From positions 1 to 64,000 of the forward strand of contig JAXMDZ010000006.1 of the NCBI GenBank assembly GCA_046348585.1: a stretch of DNA of 64,000 bases, written 5' to 3'. Made by a program: the position numbers and the translations under genes. Positions 9,125 through 17,549 of the stretch are shown piece by piece. The stretch is from JADZAI01 sp046348585 (GTDB lineage: Bacteria > Pseudomonadota > Alphaproteobacteria > Micropepsales > Micropepsaceae). How positions within the stretch are numbered: the stretch's first letter is position 1; every line of letters begins with the position of its first letter. Below the pieces are notes generated by a model that saw nothing but the letters and a program-made list of their open reading frames with translations, was not told the origin of the DNA and did no database searches.

Positions 9125-9445
9125 ATGCCGAAGGTCACTTTCATCGAAAAATCCGGCAAGGAGCATGTCGTCGACGCCCCGGCGGGCCTGACGGTCATGG
9201 AAGCGGCCGTGAAGAACCTGGTGCCTGGCATCGACGCCGATTGCGGCGGCGCCTGCGCCTGCGCGACCTGCCATGTCTATGTCGATCCGGCCTTCGGCGC
9301 GAAGATCCCGGAGAAGTCGGACATGGAGCAGACCATGCTCGACTTCGCCAACGAGGTGACGGCGGACTCGCGGCTCTCCTGCCAGATCAAGATCACGCCG
9401 GAACTCGACGGCCTCGTCGTCCGCCTCCCGGCCAGCCAGCACTGA
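9125..9445 (+). CDS. [2Fe-2S] ferredoxin, adrenodoxin/ISC type
   Basis: Protein of 106 aa with the vertebrate-type ligand set C-x5-C-x2-C (CGGACACATC) and the fourth Cys in RLSCQI. This is the adrenodoxin/FdxB-like class that donates electrons to P450s or to Fe-S assembly. The reductase gene lies directly upstream in the same orientation, and a partner role is inferred from that. It does not lie in an isc/hsc cluster, which favours a P450 or similar role over Fe-S assembly. Confidence 0.95.
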   Translation: MPKVTFIEKSGKEHVVDAPAGLTVMEAAVKNLVPGIDADCGGACACATCHVYVDPAFGAKIPEKSDMEQTMLDFANEVTADSRLSCQIKITPELDGLVVRLPASQH

Positions 9446-9513
9446 ACCTCAGCCTGCCTGAAGTCGGCGCGCTGCGAGCGCGCCCGGCTTTCATCACAAG
9501 GTCGCCGGTACAT

Positions 9514-10164
9514 ATGCGCCTCGCCGCTGCTCTTTGTCTCGCCACCGCCCTCGCCCCGGCCGCTCTTGCCGAGGGCCGCGACTGGACCGGCTTCTACGCC
9601 GGGGCGCATTCCGGCTATGGCTGGGGCCAGAACCGCCTCGCCGACGACAATCCCGCCTATTTCTACGAGATCGAGCCGGGCGGCGTGATCGGCGGCGGCC
9701 AGCTGGGCTACAATTTTCAGTTCGGCGCCTTCGTTATCGGCCTTGAGGGCGATGCGACGGTCGGCGCGTTCGACAAGCGCATCGACCCGGCCGATGCGGG
9801 CGGCGCTTTCGACGAGGTCAGCATCGAGGTCGATTATCTCGCCTCGATCCGCCTGCGCGCCGGCGTGGTCGTCGATGACACGCTGATCTATGCGACCGGC
9901 GGCGTCGGCTTCGCGGCCTGGACGGACCGCAATTTCATCGGCGGCTCGGAATTCGGCGACGGCGCCGATCACGACCGTACCGGCTGGACCGCCGGCCTCG
10001 GCGTCGAGCATGGCGTCGCCGAGCGGTGGACGGCGAAGGTGGAATATCTCCACTACGGCTTCGACGACGAAGTCCAGCCCGCGGCCATGTTCTGGTATAT
10101 CGGCGCGGACCATTTCGAGACCTCGTTCGACACCGTGAAGGTCGGCCTCAACTACCACTTCTGA
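9514..10164 (+). CDS. Outer-membrane beta-barrel protein (Omp25/OmpA-TM-like)
   Basis: Protein of 216 aa with a clear signal peptide (LAAALCLATALAPAALA, cleavage before EGRDW). A small beta-barrel follows: WTGFYAGAHSGYGWG at the start, aromatic and Gly alternation throughout, and the typical C-terminal signature KVGLNYHF ending in Phe. It matches the short porin family abundant in alphaproteobacteria (Omp25/31-like). There is no peptidoglycan-binding OmpA domain. Start ATG 9514 was chosen for the signal peptide. A strong terminator follows. Confidence 0.9.
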   Translation: MRLAAALCLATALAPAALAEGRDWTGFYAGAHSGYGWGQNRLADDNPAYFYEIEPGGVIGGGQLGYNFQFGAFVIGLEGDATVGAFDKRIDPADAGGAFDEVSIEVDYLASIRLRAGVVVDDTLIYATGGVGFAAWTDRNFIGGSEFGDGADHDRTGWTAGLGVEHGVAERWTAKVEYLHYGFDDEVQPAAMFWYIGADHFETSFDTVKVGLNYHF

Positions 10165-10196
10165 CGGCCCGCCCGCGCAAGGCTGCGTCCCGATCG

Positions 10197-10226
10197 CCCG
10201 CGCCGGTTCTCCGGCGCGGGTTTTTC
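10197..10226 (+). terminator. Rho-independent terminator after the outer-membrane protein gene
   Basis: Perfect 10-bp arms CCCGCGCCGG/CCGGCGCGGG around a TTCT loop, followed by TTTTT. It lies 33 bp after the barrel gene stop and 18 bp before the converging kinase stop. Confidence 0.88.
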
Positions 10227-10243
10227 GTGATCGGGCGCGGCCG

Positions 10244-12682
10244 TCAGGCCTGCGCGTCGATCGCCTCGAAGCCCGGCAGCGCGGGCGACTCGCCCGAACG
10301 CGGCAGATGGCAGGTCACTTCCGTGCCCTCGCCCTTCTTCGAGCGCAGCGAAACCCAGCCGCCATGCAGCTGGACGATGGACCGCACCAGCGCCAGGCCG
10401 AGGCCGGGGCCGCGCGGCGCTTCGCCCACCCGGCTGCTCTCGAAGCGTTCGAAGGCGCGCGCCTGCTGCTCCGGCTCGAAGCCGGGGCCGGTGTCGCGCA
10501 CCCAGAAGCGCAGGCCCGCGCCTTCGGCGGCCGCGCCGAACTCGATCTTCTCGCCCGACGGCGTGTAGGTGATCGCGTTGGTCAGCAGGTTGAACATCAC
10601 CTGCTTCAGCCGCGCCGGATCGCCGGTCAGCGTGCCCAGGTCGTCCGGCGCGACCATCACCAGCTCCAGCCCCGCCTTGTTGCAGCGTTCCTGCACCATG
10701 GATCTGAGATTCGCCAGGAACTCCGCCGGCTCGATCGGCTTGAGGTCGAGCTTCAACTCGCCCGCGTCGATGGCGGCCAGATCGACCATGTTGTCGATCT
10801 GCGTCTTCAGTTCGGCCGAAGCCGCCAGCACGTTGCCGAGATAGTAGTCCTGCTTGGCGTTCAGCGCCCCCGCGATCCCGGCTTTCAGCGCCTCGGCGAA
10901 GCCGATGATCGAGGTCAGCGGCACGATCAGCTGATACGAGACATGGCCGATGAAATCGGTCTTCAGCCGCGCCGCGGTCATCAGCGCCTCGTTCTTCTCC
11001 AGAAGGCTCTGCTCGGCGCGCACCGCATCGGTCATGTCGACGAAGCTCATCAGCGTCGCGCCGTCCGGCATCGGCACGGCGGCGTAGCGCAGCGTGACGT
11101 CGTCGCTGCGCTCCATGTCGCCGCTGATCTCGGTGCGTTCGGCAGCGCCCGTCACCTGGCCGCGCACCTTGTCCCAGTCCGAACCGTCGCCGCCCAGCGC
11201 CGCGCAGAGCAGCGCCACCTTCTCGAAATGCGGCTCGCCCTCCAATTGCTGCGGTTCGAGGCCCCACAGATCGGCGAAGGCGACGTTCCACAGCTTCAGC
11301 CGCCCGTCGGTGCCGAAGAAGGCGACGCCCTCGTGCAGATGGTCGAGCGTCGAGCGCTGTACGTTGAAGAGGTCGTTGTAACGCCGCTCCAGACTCAGCT
11401 GCTCGGTCATGTCCTCATAGAGATAGAGCAGCCCGCCGAACGGATGGGGCTGTCCGGCGATGCGCAGCGCCGTGCCGTCGGGCAGGTGCCAGACCTCCTC
11501 CTGCGGCTCGGTCATCGAGCCGTAGAGTTCGGCCCGCGCCCGCTTGAAGGCGGCGAAGCTCTTTTCCTCCGGCACCCGGCGCGCCTCGCGCAGCCGCTCC
11601 AGGATCTCGCCCTCGGAAGGCTTCTGCGCCAGCCAGGCGGGATCGAGCCGCCACAGATCGACATAGGCCTTGTTGAAGAAGGTCAGCTTCTGGTCCGGCC
11701 CGAACACCGCGACGGCGGTCTTCAGCCGGTTCAGCGTCTCGTCATAGGCCCCGATATGGCGTTGCAGCCGGTCGCGCGCCTCGGCCGCGCCGCTCTCGTC
11801 GGCGACCGCGATGGCGACGATGTCGCCGGACGGCGCGGCGGTCACTTCCAGCGCCCGGCGCTGGCCGTCGATCACCGCGAAGCGCCGCTCGGTGACCGGC
11901 CCGCCGGCCGACATCGCCGATTCGGCGAGCGCCGGCTCGTCGGAAAAGAGCTTGGCCTGCGCCGCGACGGCGGCCGCCGGGCTCGCCGCGCCCGCCGCCT
12001 CGGCATAGGCCGGATTGGCGTAGACCAGCCTGCCGTCGCGCCCGCGCGCCGCGAAGGGTAGGGGCATGGCGTCGAGCAGCGCGTGCATCTGCCCGTCGGC
12101 GGCGCTGGATTCGGGCGGCGGCGGCTGGATCAGCGGATCGCCCTCGTAGCTGCCTTCCAGGAAGACGGCGGTCTCGCGCCCGGCCGCCCGGCCGCGGGCC
12201 TGCAACGGCCCGTGCTGGGGATCGCGGGCCGAAAGCGTGAAGGGCTCGCCGCTCGCCCTCAGCTTCTTGATCGCCTCGGCGAGCGCCAGGCCGTCCGGCC
12301 CCCGCAGCACGCGCTCCAGCCGGCCCTGATCGGGGCCGTAGATGCGCGGCCGCGCCGCCCCCGGCGGATAGAGATAGAGCGGCGTGTCGGTCGCCAGCAG
12401 CAGCGCGGTGCGTTCGGCGGCGGCGCGCCGCGCGGCGGCGAGTTCGGCGGAAAGCTGCGCCTCGCGGGTTTTCGCCCGCTGGATCGCGCCGATCGCGAAG
12501 AGGACACCGGCCCCGGCCAGCGCCACCAGCCCGACCGCCGCGAACGCGCCGACCACGTTCCCCGGCGCGAGCAGCGAGGGGTCCGCCGCCCGGGCGAGGC
12601 CGCCGAGCGCACTCGACGCGGCGAGCGCAGCGGCGAGGGGAATCCCCCTCGTTCGCCGCTTCTGGCGCGTCGGTCCGGTCAT
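10244..12682 (-). CDS. divL: DivL-like multi-PAS kinase with Tyr in place of the phosphorylatable His
   Basis: Protein of 812 aa: an N-terminal hydrophobic/TM region (about 15-70), several PAS-like modules (about 180-550), then a DHp and HATPase core. The H-box reads DFIGHVSYQLIVPLTS; aligned to the usual SHELRTPL, the phospho-His is Tyr583 (codon TAT at 10936-10934). The ATPase domain keeps its N box (LKQVMFNLLTNAI), G1 (DTGPGF) and G2 (GPGLGLAL). Caulobacter DivL has Tyr550 at this site and acts as a non-canonical regulator of CckA and hence CtrA. Size, PAS array, Tyr substitution and position between ahcY and tsaE all support DivL. Confidence 0.88.
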   Translation of the reverse strand: MTGPTRQKRRTRGIPLAAALAASSALGGLARAADPSLLAPGNVVGAFAAVGLVALAGAGVLFAIGAIQRAKTREAQLSAELAAARRAAAERTALLLATDTPLYLYPPGAARPRIYGPDQGRLERVLRGPDGLALAEAIKKLRASGEPFTLSARDPQHGPLQARGRAAGRETAVFLEGSYEGDPLIQPPPPESSAADGQMHALLDAMPLPFAARGRDGRLVYANPAYAEAAGAASPAAAVAAQAKLFSDEPALAESAMSAGGPVTERRFAVIDGQRRALEVTAAPSGDIVAIAVADESGAAEARDRLQRHIGAYDETLNRLKTAVAVFGPDQKLTFFNKAYVDLWRLDPAWLAQKPSEGEILERLREARRVPEEKSFAAFKRARAELYGSMTEPQEEVWHLPDGTALRIAGQPHPFGGLLYLYEDMTEQLSLERRYNDLFNVQRSTLDHLHEGVAFFGTDGRLKLWNVAFADLWGLEPQQLEGEPHFEKVALLCAALGGDGSDWDKVRGQVTGAAERTEISGDMERSDDVTLRYAAVPMPDGATLMSFVDMTDAVRAEQSLLEKNEALMTAARLKTDFIGHVSYQLIVPLTSIIGFAEALKAGIAGALNAKQDYYLGNVLAASAELKTQIDNMVDLAAIDAGELKLDLKPIEPAEFLANLRSMVQERCNKAGLELVMVAPDDLGTLTGDPARLKQVMFNLLTNAITYTPSGEKIEFGAAAEGAGLRFWVRDTGPGFEPEQQARAFERFESSRVGEAPRGPGLGLALVRSIVQLHGGWVSLRSKKGEGTEVTCHLPRSGESPALPGFEAIDAQA

Positions 12683-12807
12683 GTCGCTGCGTTACCCCTT
12701 GGCGATCCGCGTCGTTAAGGCCCGCGCGAATCGTCCCCCGCTCAAGGTAAACGCGCAAGACTCGCCGCGAAAGAGTCCCCAGCTCATTGGTTAACGAAAG
12801 AGCGCGG

Positions 12808-12842
12808 AAAAAACGAAAACGCCGGCCCTTTCGGACCGGCGT
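12808..12842 (-). terminator. Rho-independent terminator of ahcY
   Basis: Read on the minus strand: GCCGGTCC/GGGCCGGC arms with a GAAA loop, followed by GTTTTCGTTTTTT. It lies 26 bp after the ahcY stop and separates ahcY from the kinase gene downstream. Confidence 0.88.
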
Positions 12843-12867
12843 TCGCGGCGAGGCGCGGCTCGGCGGC

Positions 12868-14271
12868 TCAGTAGCGGTAGTGGTCGGCCTTGAACGGGCC
12901 TTCGACCTTCACGCCGATATAGTCGGCCTGCTCGGTGCTCAGCTTGGTCAGCTTCACGCCGATCTTTTCGAGGTGCAGGCGCGCGACCTTCTCGTCGAGA
13001 TGCTTGGGCAGCGTATAGACCTGCTTGGCGTACTTCTCGGGGTTGGTCCACAGTTCGATCTGGGCGATCGTCTGGTTGGTGAACGAGGCCGACATGACGA
13101 AGCTCGGGTGGCCCATCGCGTTGCCGAGGTTCACCAGACGGCCTTCCGACAGCAGGATGATGCGCTTGCCGGACGCCAGCTCGATCTCGTCGACCTGCGG
13201 CTTGATGTTCGTCCACTTGAAGTTCTTCAGGCCCGCGACGTCGATCTCGTTGTCGAAGTGCCCGATATTGCAGACGATGGCCCGGTCCTTCATCGCCCGC
13301 ATATGATCGACGGTGATGATGTTCTTGTTGCCGGTGGCGGTGACGAAGATGTCGGCGCGCGGGGCGGCGTCCTCCAGCGTGACGACCTCATAGCCTTCCA
13401 TCGCCGCCTGCAGGGCGCAGATCGGATCGACCTCCGAAACCATGACGCGGCAGCCGGCCTGGCGCAGCGAGGCGGCCGAGCCCTTGCCGACGTCGCCGAA
13501 GCCCGCGACGAAAGCCGTCTTGCCCGACATCATCACGTCGGTGCCGCGGCGGATGGCGTCCACCAGGCTCTCGCGGCAGCCATAGAGATTGTCGAACTTC
13601 GACTTGGTGACGCTGTCGTTGACGTTGATCGCCGGGAACAGCAGCTTGTTGTGGGCGGCGAGCTGATAGAGCCGGTTGACGCCGGTCGTCGTCTCTTCCG
13701 AAACGCCGCGGATCGAGGTCGCGAGCTGGGCGAACCAGCCCTTGGGCTTCTTGGCGAGCGTCTTCTTCAGCAGCGCGAAGAAGATTTCCTCTTCCTCCGA
13801 ATGCGGCGTGTCGAGGAAGGCGGTGTCGCCCTGCTCGGCGCGCAGGCCCAGATGTACGAACATCGTCGCGTCGCCGCCGTCGTCGAGGATCATGTTGGGC
13901 ATGCCGCCGCCGTGCCAGTCGAACAGCTTGGCGGTGAAGTCCCAGTATTCCTGCAGCGTCTCGCCCTTATAGGCATAGACCGGCGTGCCGCCCGCGGCGA
14001 TCGCGGCGGCGGCGTGGTCCTGGGTCGAGTAGATGTTGCACGACACCCAGCGCACGTCGGCGCCCAGATGCTTCAACGTCTCGATCAGCACCGCGGTCTG
14101 GATCGTCATGTGCAGCGAGCCGGCGATGCGCGCGCCCTTCAGCGGCTGCTTGGGGCCGAACTCCTCGCGCGTCGCCATCAGGCCCGGCATTTCCGTTTCG
14201 GCGAGGTCGATTTCCTTGCGGCCGAAGGCGGCCAGCTTGATATCGGCGACGTGATAGTCGTGGGCGGACAT
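12868..14271 (-). CDS. ahcY: S-adenosyl-L-homocysteine hydrolase
   Basis: NAD-dependent enzyme that splits SAH to adenosine and homocysteine in the activated methyl cycle. The 467 aa length is normal for the alphaproteobacterial form. It has the N-terminal LHMTIQTAVLIETL substrate segment, the NAD-binding GFGDVGKGSAASL near residue 255, and the conserved C-terminal KADHYRY. Start MSAHDYHV at 14271 was chosen over an open extension. The upstream gap holds a 20-bp palindrome (14364-14383) that could be a methyl-cycle operator. Confidence 0.98.
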   Translation of the reverse strand: MSAHDYHVADIKLAAFGRKEIDLAETEMPGLMATREEFGPKQPLKGARIAGSLHMTIQTAVLIETLKHLGADVRWVSCNIYSTQDHAAAAIAAGGTPVYAYKGETLQEYWDFTAKLFDWHGGGMPNMILDDGGDATMFVHLGLRAEQGDTAFLDTPHSEEEEIFFALLKKTLAKKPKGWFAQLATSIRGVSEETTTGVNRLYQLAAHNKLLFPAINVNDSVTKSKFDNLYGCRESLVDAIRRGTDVMMSGKTAFVAGFGDVGKGSAASLRQAGCRVMVSEVDPICALQAAMEGYEVVTLEDAAPRADIFVTATGNKNIITVDHMRAMKDRAIVCNIGHFDNEIDVAGLKNFKWTNIKPQVDEIELASGKRIILLSEGRLVNLGNAMGHPSFVMSASFTNQTIAQIELWTNPEKYAKQVYTLPKHLDEKVARLHLEKIGVKLTKLSTEQADYIGVKVEGPFKADHYRY

Positions 14272-14363
14272 GAAGCCTCGAATGAAAAAGAGGGCGGCTA
14301 GGGGACGCGGCCCCGCCGCAATGGAGGCCCCTCTAGCAGCCCGGCCGGCGGCCCGCAAGTCAT

Positions 14364-14383
14364 ATATAAGGACTTCTTTATAT
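14364..14383 (-). promoter_or_regulatory. Imperfect palindrome upstream of ahcY, candidate SahR (ArsR-family) operator
   Basis: Minus-strand reading ATATAAAGAAGTCCTTATAT pairs at 8 of 10 positions and is strikingly AT-rich in a GC-rich genome. It lies 92 bp before the ahcY start and just after the amidoligase stop. Methyl-cycle genes of many proteobacteria are controlled by the SAH-sensing ArsR-type regulator SahR through an AT-rich palindrome of this general kind. The assignment is from memory and position; no regulator gene is present in the window. Confidence 0.45.
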
Positions 14384-14397
14384 CTTATTGACGACAG

Positions 14398-15483
14398 CTA
14401 CGGGGCAGCGAGCCGCCCCCGCCACAGCGCCCGCGACGCCGCATCCAGCGGCAATGCGTCGATCCAGCCGTCCAGCGTCTCCGGCACGGCCCGCAGGCCC
14501 GGCCTGACGCACCAGTCGAGGATCGCCTCGAACAGCGCCGCCGCCTCGATCGCCGGCCGCGCCTCCAGATAGACCGGCAGGATGCGCACCTCGAAGGTGT
14601 GCTTGGTCCGGTGGGCGCTGGCGATGTTCAGCAGGTTGAAGTCGCAGTATTTCTTCAGCCCCGCGCCGGCGAGCCGGGCGCGCGCCTCCTCCCAGGCGAG
14701 CCCCGCGAAATCCGCGCCGTTGACCAGCGCGCCCAGCCCCTCGGGCCAATGGCCGAGCCGCGTGCAGCGCGGATTGGTCCCCACCAGCTTTTTCAGCGCC
14801 GCCCCGTGGAGGGTCAGCGCGTTCACCAGATTGGCGATCGCCGCCGCCGAGGTCAGCCTGCCCGCATCGAAATGGAGATGCGTCGCGCCCTCCGCCGGGG
14901 CCGCGAAGCCGAGCCCCCGCGCCGCCGCCAGCAGGTTCTCCAGCGCCGCCTCGTGATCGCGCTCCAGCGGCGGCGTGACGATCTCGCAGGGCCGCTCGCG
15001 CTCGCCGGGCAGCGGCGCGCCGATGGCGACCGAGACGCCGCGATCGTCGCTCACCCGCACCATGCCGGAGGTGTGCGGCTCGGCCTCAGTCCCGAACAGC
15101 GCCGCCAGCGCCGCCATCGCCTCGGCCAGCGTCGCCTCGGGATCGCAGTTCTGGATCAGCAGTCGCAGCAGCCGCGAATCGTCGGCGACCACCCGGTACC
15201 AGCCGGGCCGGGGCGCGGCCGTCTTGATCAGCCCCTCCTGCAAGGTCACGTCGTCGACGAACCGCCCGAGCGGGCGCCCCTCGCCGTCCAGCGCCTCGAA
15301 GCCGGGGGTCAGGTTCTCGAAGGTCGCCAGCCCCTTCACCGCGCTCGGCTCGGACTGCGGATGGAAGAAGCGCCGCACCGTGCCGCCGGCCTGCCGCGCC
15401 ACGCGCTCGGCCAGCTCCAGCCGCGAGCCGCCGGGCGGGGCCATCAGCTCGATCTCGAAACCGATCTTCCAGCTTGGCTTCAT
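14398..15483 (-). CDS. Amidoligase family protein
   Basis: Protein of 361 aa matching the putative amidoligase family (PF12224 type, carboxylate-amine ligase fold related to glutamine synthetase/GCS). It has IGFEIELM at residues 8-15 (the GxExE-type metal motif), THLHFDAG near residue 205 (second metal motif) and TFEVRILP near the end. Such enzymes form amide or peptide bonds on unknown metabolites or proteins. No glutamine amidotransferase or peptidase partner of the classical amidoligase clusters is adjacent; a TraB/GumN protein precedes it by 16 bp and is probably cotranscribed. Substrate unknown. Confidence 0.85.
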   Translation of the reverse strand: MKPSWKIGFEIELMAPPGGSRLELAERVARQAGGTVRRFFHPQSEPSAVKGLATFENLTPGFEALDGEGRPLGRFVDDVTLQEGLIKTAAPRPGWYRVVADDSRLLRLLIQNCDPEATLAEAMAALAALFGTEAEPHTSGMVRVSDDRGVSVAIGAPLPGERERPCEIVTPPLERDHEAALENLLAAARGLGFAAPAEGATHLHFDAGRLTSAAAIANLVNALTLHGAALKKLVGTNPRCTRLGHWPEGLGALVNGADFAGLAWEEARARLAGAGLKKYCDFNLLNIASAHRTKHTFEVRILPVYLEARPAIEAAALFEAILDWCVRPGLRAVPETLDGWIDALPLDAASRALWRGRLAAP

Positions 15484-15499
15484 CGCGCGGCCGGACGGG

Positions 15500-16420
15500 T
15501 CAGGGGCCTTCGACCTCGATCCCGGCGTCGCGCAGCAGCGCCGGCACGCTCGTCTCGCCCGCCAGATGTCCCGCCCCCACCACGATCAGGTAGGAGTTGC
15601 GGTCCTTCATGTAGAAATCCTCGATCTTCTGCGCCCAGCGCGCATTGCGGTCGGCGAGCAGCGCCTTCGCCACTTCCGGCGACTCGGCGAGGCCGCGATT
15701 CATCAATTCGTCGATCGCCTCGACGTCGCCGGTCTGCCAGGCCTCGACCAGCTTCTTCATCTCGTCGGGGCGCTCGATCATTTCCTCGGCGCCCTGCACC
15801 AGGAAGTCGATCTGCTGCTCGTCCTCCAGATCGATGAAGAGATCGAGCTGCTCGCGCGGCTTCTCGAAATAGTCGAACGCCTTGCCGTCCGCCTTGCCCT
15901 CGGCCTCGATCAGCTTGTCGACGCCGCGATCGGGCGAATAGCCCTGGGCGAGCGCATAGGCGACCGACATCTGCAGCGCCGCGAACCAGGGGCGGAAGCC
16001 CTCCATCGCGGACAGGCTGAGGCCCGCCAGCGCCGCGCCCTTCGAAACCGTCTCTTCCTGCTCCTCGGTCAGCAGCGACGACAGCGTGACGCCGGGCGGG
16101 TTCAGCGCCTTCTTCGCCAGATAGGCCTGCATCGGCGCGTCCTGCATCGCCTCCAGATCGGTCTCCAGCACGATCACGTCGGCCTTGTCGTAGGCGCGGG
16201 CCAGCGCCTTGGTGCGCCAGCTCTCGCCGTCGGGCAGCAGATGGACCGAGCCGAACAGCGTCACGGTCGCCCCGTTCGGCTTCTCGATGGTCCAGATCGC
16301 CGGTTCCGCCCTGGCGGCCAGCGCCGCCAGCGCGGCGGACACGGGATCGGCCAGCGCCGGCTTCGCGGTCAGCGCCAGCGCGGCGGCCAGCGCCAGCCCG
16401 GCGCGCACGACGCCCCTCAT
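15500..16420 (-). CDS. TraB/GumN family (TIKI-type) putative secreted metalloprotease
   Basis: Protein of 306 aa with an N-terminal signal peptide (LALAAALALTAKPALA). It carries the TraB/PrgY/GumN motifs: first GxxH in TLFGSVHLLPDG, ExD in VLETDLE, and second GxxH in VVGAGHLAGE near the C-terminus. Eukaryotic TIKI relatives are metal-dependent proteases; bacterial ones are mostly uncharacterised envelope proteins. ATG 16420 has AGGGAG about 8 bp ahead. It lies 11 bp after the AMP nucleosidase stop and 16 bp before the amidoligase start, suggesting a three-gene operon. Confidence 0.88.
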   Translation of the reverse strand: MRGVVRAGLALAAALALTAKPALADPVSAALAALAARAEPAIWTIEKPNGATVTLFGSVHLLPDGESWRTKALARAYDKADVIVLETDLEAMQDAPMQAYLAKKALNPPGVTLSSLLTEEQEETVSKGAALAGLSLSAMEGFRPWFAALQMSVAYALAQGYSPDRGVDKLIEAEGKADGKAFDYFEKPREQLDLFIDLEDEQQIDFLVQGAEEMIERPDEMKKLVEAWQTGDVEAIDELMNRGLAESPEVAKALLADRNARWAQKIEDFYMKDRNSYLIVVGAGHLAGETSVPALLRDAGIEVEGP

Positions 16421-16431
16421 CGCGGCGCTCC

Positions 16432-17205
16432 CTATTCCCATCTGAGGTGACGCACCGAGCGTCCGTCGTTCTGGATTTCCTTCAGCGCCTCGATGCCGAT
16501 GCGGATATGCGGCTCGACATACTGGCCCGAAACCTTGCGGTCGCTCTCGCTGGTCTTCACGCCCTGCGGGATCATCGGTTGGTCGCTGACCAGCAGCAGC
16601 GCCCCGGTCGGAATGCGGTTGGCGAAGCCGACGCTGAACAGCGTCGCGGTCTCCATGTCGATCGCCATGGCGCGGATGCGGCGCAGATAGTCCTTGAAGG
16701 CCTGGTCGTGCTCCCAGACGCGGCGGTTGGTCGTATAGACCGTGCCGGTCCAGTAGTCGTGCCCGAGGTCGCGGATGGTGGACGAGATCGCGCGCTGCAG
16801 CGTGAAGGCGGGCAGCGCCGGCACTTCGGGCGGGAAATAGTCGTTCGAGGTGCCCTCGCCGCGGATGGCGGCGATCGGCAGCACGAAATCGCCCAGCTGG
16901 TTCTTCTTCTTCAGCCCGCCGCATTTGCCCAGGAACAGCACCGCCTTTGGCATGATCGCGGTCAGAAGGTCCATGACCGTCGCGGCCATCGGACTGCCCA
17001 TCGAGAAATTGATGATGGTGATGCCGTCGGCGCTCGCCGAATGCATCGCGCGGTCGAGGCCCTTGACCTCGACGCCGTGCCAGTCGGCGAATTTCTGGAC
17101 GTAATTGTCGAAATTGGTGAGCAGGATGTACTGCCCGAACTCGCCGAGCTCCAGCCCCGTGTAGCGCGGCAGCCAGTTGCGGACGATATCGTCTTTGTTC
17201 TCCAT
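16432..17205 (-). CDS. amn: AMP nucleosidase (short, phosphorylase-superfamily form)
   Basis: Protein of 257 aa, the length of the short AMP nucleosidase family (no Amn N-terminal domain). Core phosphorylase-fold segments are visible: LFLGKCGGLKKK (glycine-rich nucleoside/phosphate site), RGEGTSNDYFPPE, and AIDMETATLFSVGFAN, with the ribose-binding MET. It hydrolyses AMP to adenine and ribose-5-P, which touches purine balance together with ahcY downstream. First gene of the minus run towards TraB/GumN and the amidoligase. Confidence 0.93.
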   Translation of the reverse strand: MENKDDIVRNWLPRYTGLELGEFGQYILLTNFDNYVQKFADWHGVEVKGLDRAMHSASADGITIINFSMGSPMAATVMDLLTAIMPKAVLFLGKCGGLKKKNQLGDFVLPIAAIRGEGTSNDYFPPEVPALPAFTLQRAISSTIRDLGHDYWTGTVYTTNRRVWEHDQAFKDYLRRIRAMAIDMETATLFSVGFANRIPTGALLLVSDQPMIPQGVKTSESDRKVSGQYVEPHIRIGIEALKEIQNDGRSVRHLRWE

Positions 17206-17309
17206 GCGCGCGAAGGATAAAGCCTCGCCGCAGGCCTGTCAGCCCTGGCCGCCGTCACAAACGCGAAGGCCCGGCTGCGCCGAAGCCCGCATTGTGCTAG
17301 AAACCGTTC

Positions 17310-17549
17310 ATGTCCGCGTCCGCGCTGCTCGACCGCATCACCTTCGATCCCGCCCAGTGCGGCGGCAAGCCGTGCATCCGCGGCATGCGCATCCGCGTCA
17401 GCGACGTGCTGGGGATGCTGGCCGAGGGCGTGTCCGAAGAACGGATCTTGGAAGATTTCCCGTATCTGGAGCTGGCGGACATCCGCCGCGCTCGCCTACG
17501 CCTGCAGGCGTCCGACCACCTGGTTCTGCCCGTCCGGGCGGCTGAGTGA
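17310..17549 (+). CDS. DUF433 family antitoxin-like protein
   Basis: Protein of 79 aa with the DUF433 signature (ITFDPAQCGGKPCIRGMRI near the start, then GVSEERILEDFPYLELADI). DUF433 proteins are winged-helix-like and are often encoded just before DUF5615 PIN-like proteins as putative toxin-antitoxin pairs. Its TGA overlaps the next GTG (GTGA), and the downstream sequence encodes recognisable DUF5615 pieces. This is the last intact reading frame before the first indel-rich block. Confidence 0.85.
   Translation: MSASALLDRITFDPAQCGGKPCIRGMRIRVSDVLGMLAEGVSEERILEDFPYLELADIRRARLRLQASDHLVLPVRAAE

Noticed and set aside
12787..12800. TTAAC half-site near the kinase promoter
   Set aside because: No second half-site at N7 spacing.
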